This document shows positions 5,217 to 5,363 of a stretch of 5,363 nucleotides of DNA, piece after piece (within the stretch, counting starts at the first letter, position 1; each line of letters opens with the position of its first letter). A model generated the notes under the pieces. That model made no database searches. It was not told the origin of the DNA and saw only the letters and a program-made list of their open reading frames with translations. This DNA is from an uncultured Burkholderiales bacterium. Lineage in GTDB: Bacteria; Pseudomonadota; Gammaproteobacteria; Burkholderiales; Burkholderiaceae_C. The stretch is from positions 1-5,363 of the forward strand of contig CAJBLW010000332.1 of NCBI GenBank assembly GCA_903953985.1, read 5' to 3'. A program made the translations under genes and the position numbers.

Positions 5217-5363
5217 TGATTTCTGAATAGCTCAAAGGTGTGCAAGTGGGGGGGCACTGTCCGTTGGCATCGCAATTGACATTTGAATTTGATGGATTGA
5301 CACCGTGGCACAAACTTACGGCACACTACGCGCTCAACATCGTGTCAAAGACATCAGGCGTTC
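5217..5363. other. Right-end stretch without a supportable gene
   Basis: These 147 bases follow the HNH gene. They hold a run of seven G (5248-5254) and two perfect TTGACA hexamers (5276-5281 and 5297-5302), but no -10 box at a proper distance from the first. CACACT (5322-5327) is 19 bases from the second. One plus-strand frame is open from 5231 to the window end, with possible GTG (5240, 5246) or TTG starts and no ribosome-binding site. It could be the start of a gene or nothing. No terminator with a clear stem and T-run was found for the HNH gene. Confidence 0.4.

Noticed and set aside
5248..5254. Run of seven G as a phase-variation tract
   Set aside because: It lies outside any supported gene or promoter spacer and is short for a slippage switch.
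5246..5363. Possible gene start running off the right edge (GTG or TTG starts)
   Set aside because: No ribosome-binding site, no ATG and no recognisable motif; too short to judge.
1..5363. CRISPR array, tRNA, rRNA or insertion sequence
   Set aside because: No regularly spaced repeats, no tRNA-like cloverleaf, no transposase-like frame and no terminal inverted repeats were seen on either strand.

Overview
The window looks like chromosomal DNA from a betaproteobacterium of the Burkholderiales, most likely Comamonadaceae-like. This is inferred from the GC-rich, C/G-ending codons, the style of the proteins and the dispersed-repeat signatures; no search was possible. It carries seven complete genes, one gene start cut by the left edge, one probable gene relic and several readable control sites.

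Left part (minus strand): the first 15 codons of a gene with a signal-peptide-like N-terminus run off the left edge. Its ribosome-binding site and a possible promoter/operator lie in the 343-base gap to its right. Next is a DnaQ-like (DEDDh) 3'-5' exonuclease, best started at 1030 rather than 1057, because the longer start lies in a dispersed palindromic repeat.

Middle (plus strand): a complete Old Yellow Enzyme family flavoprotein (ene-reductase) at 1173-2261. About 80 bases after its stop is a 42-base stretch that matches an internal part of the same gene in frame, with an in-frame stop. It is probably the relic of a second OYE copy. Directly after it comes a FitAB/VapBC-type toxin-antitoxin operon: a ribbon-helix-helix antitoxin overlapping a PIN-domain RNase toxin by 4 bases. 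Its promoter is unusually legible: two identical TGATATCA palindromes separated by 12 bases, one covering the -35 and the other the -10 box. A calcineurin-type metallophosphoesterase starts 17 bases after the toxin stop and may be co-transcribed. A 9-base direct repeat (CGCATTCGG) brackets the toxin-antitoxin plus phosphoesterase block, and its left copy coincides with the end of the OYE relic.

Right part (plus strand): a 140-residue protein of unknown function, followed 25 bases later by an HNH endonuclease of the restriction-endonuclease-like type. The two look like an operon. The last 147 bases hold no gene that can be supported.

The toxin-antitoxin genes, phosphoesterase, unknown gene and HNH nuclease together look like accessory content placed beside housekeeping-type genes. 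The most solid observation beyond the genes is the operator-promoter overlap of the toxin-antitoxin operon. The most unexpected one is the OYE relic at its border.
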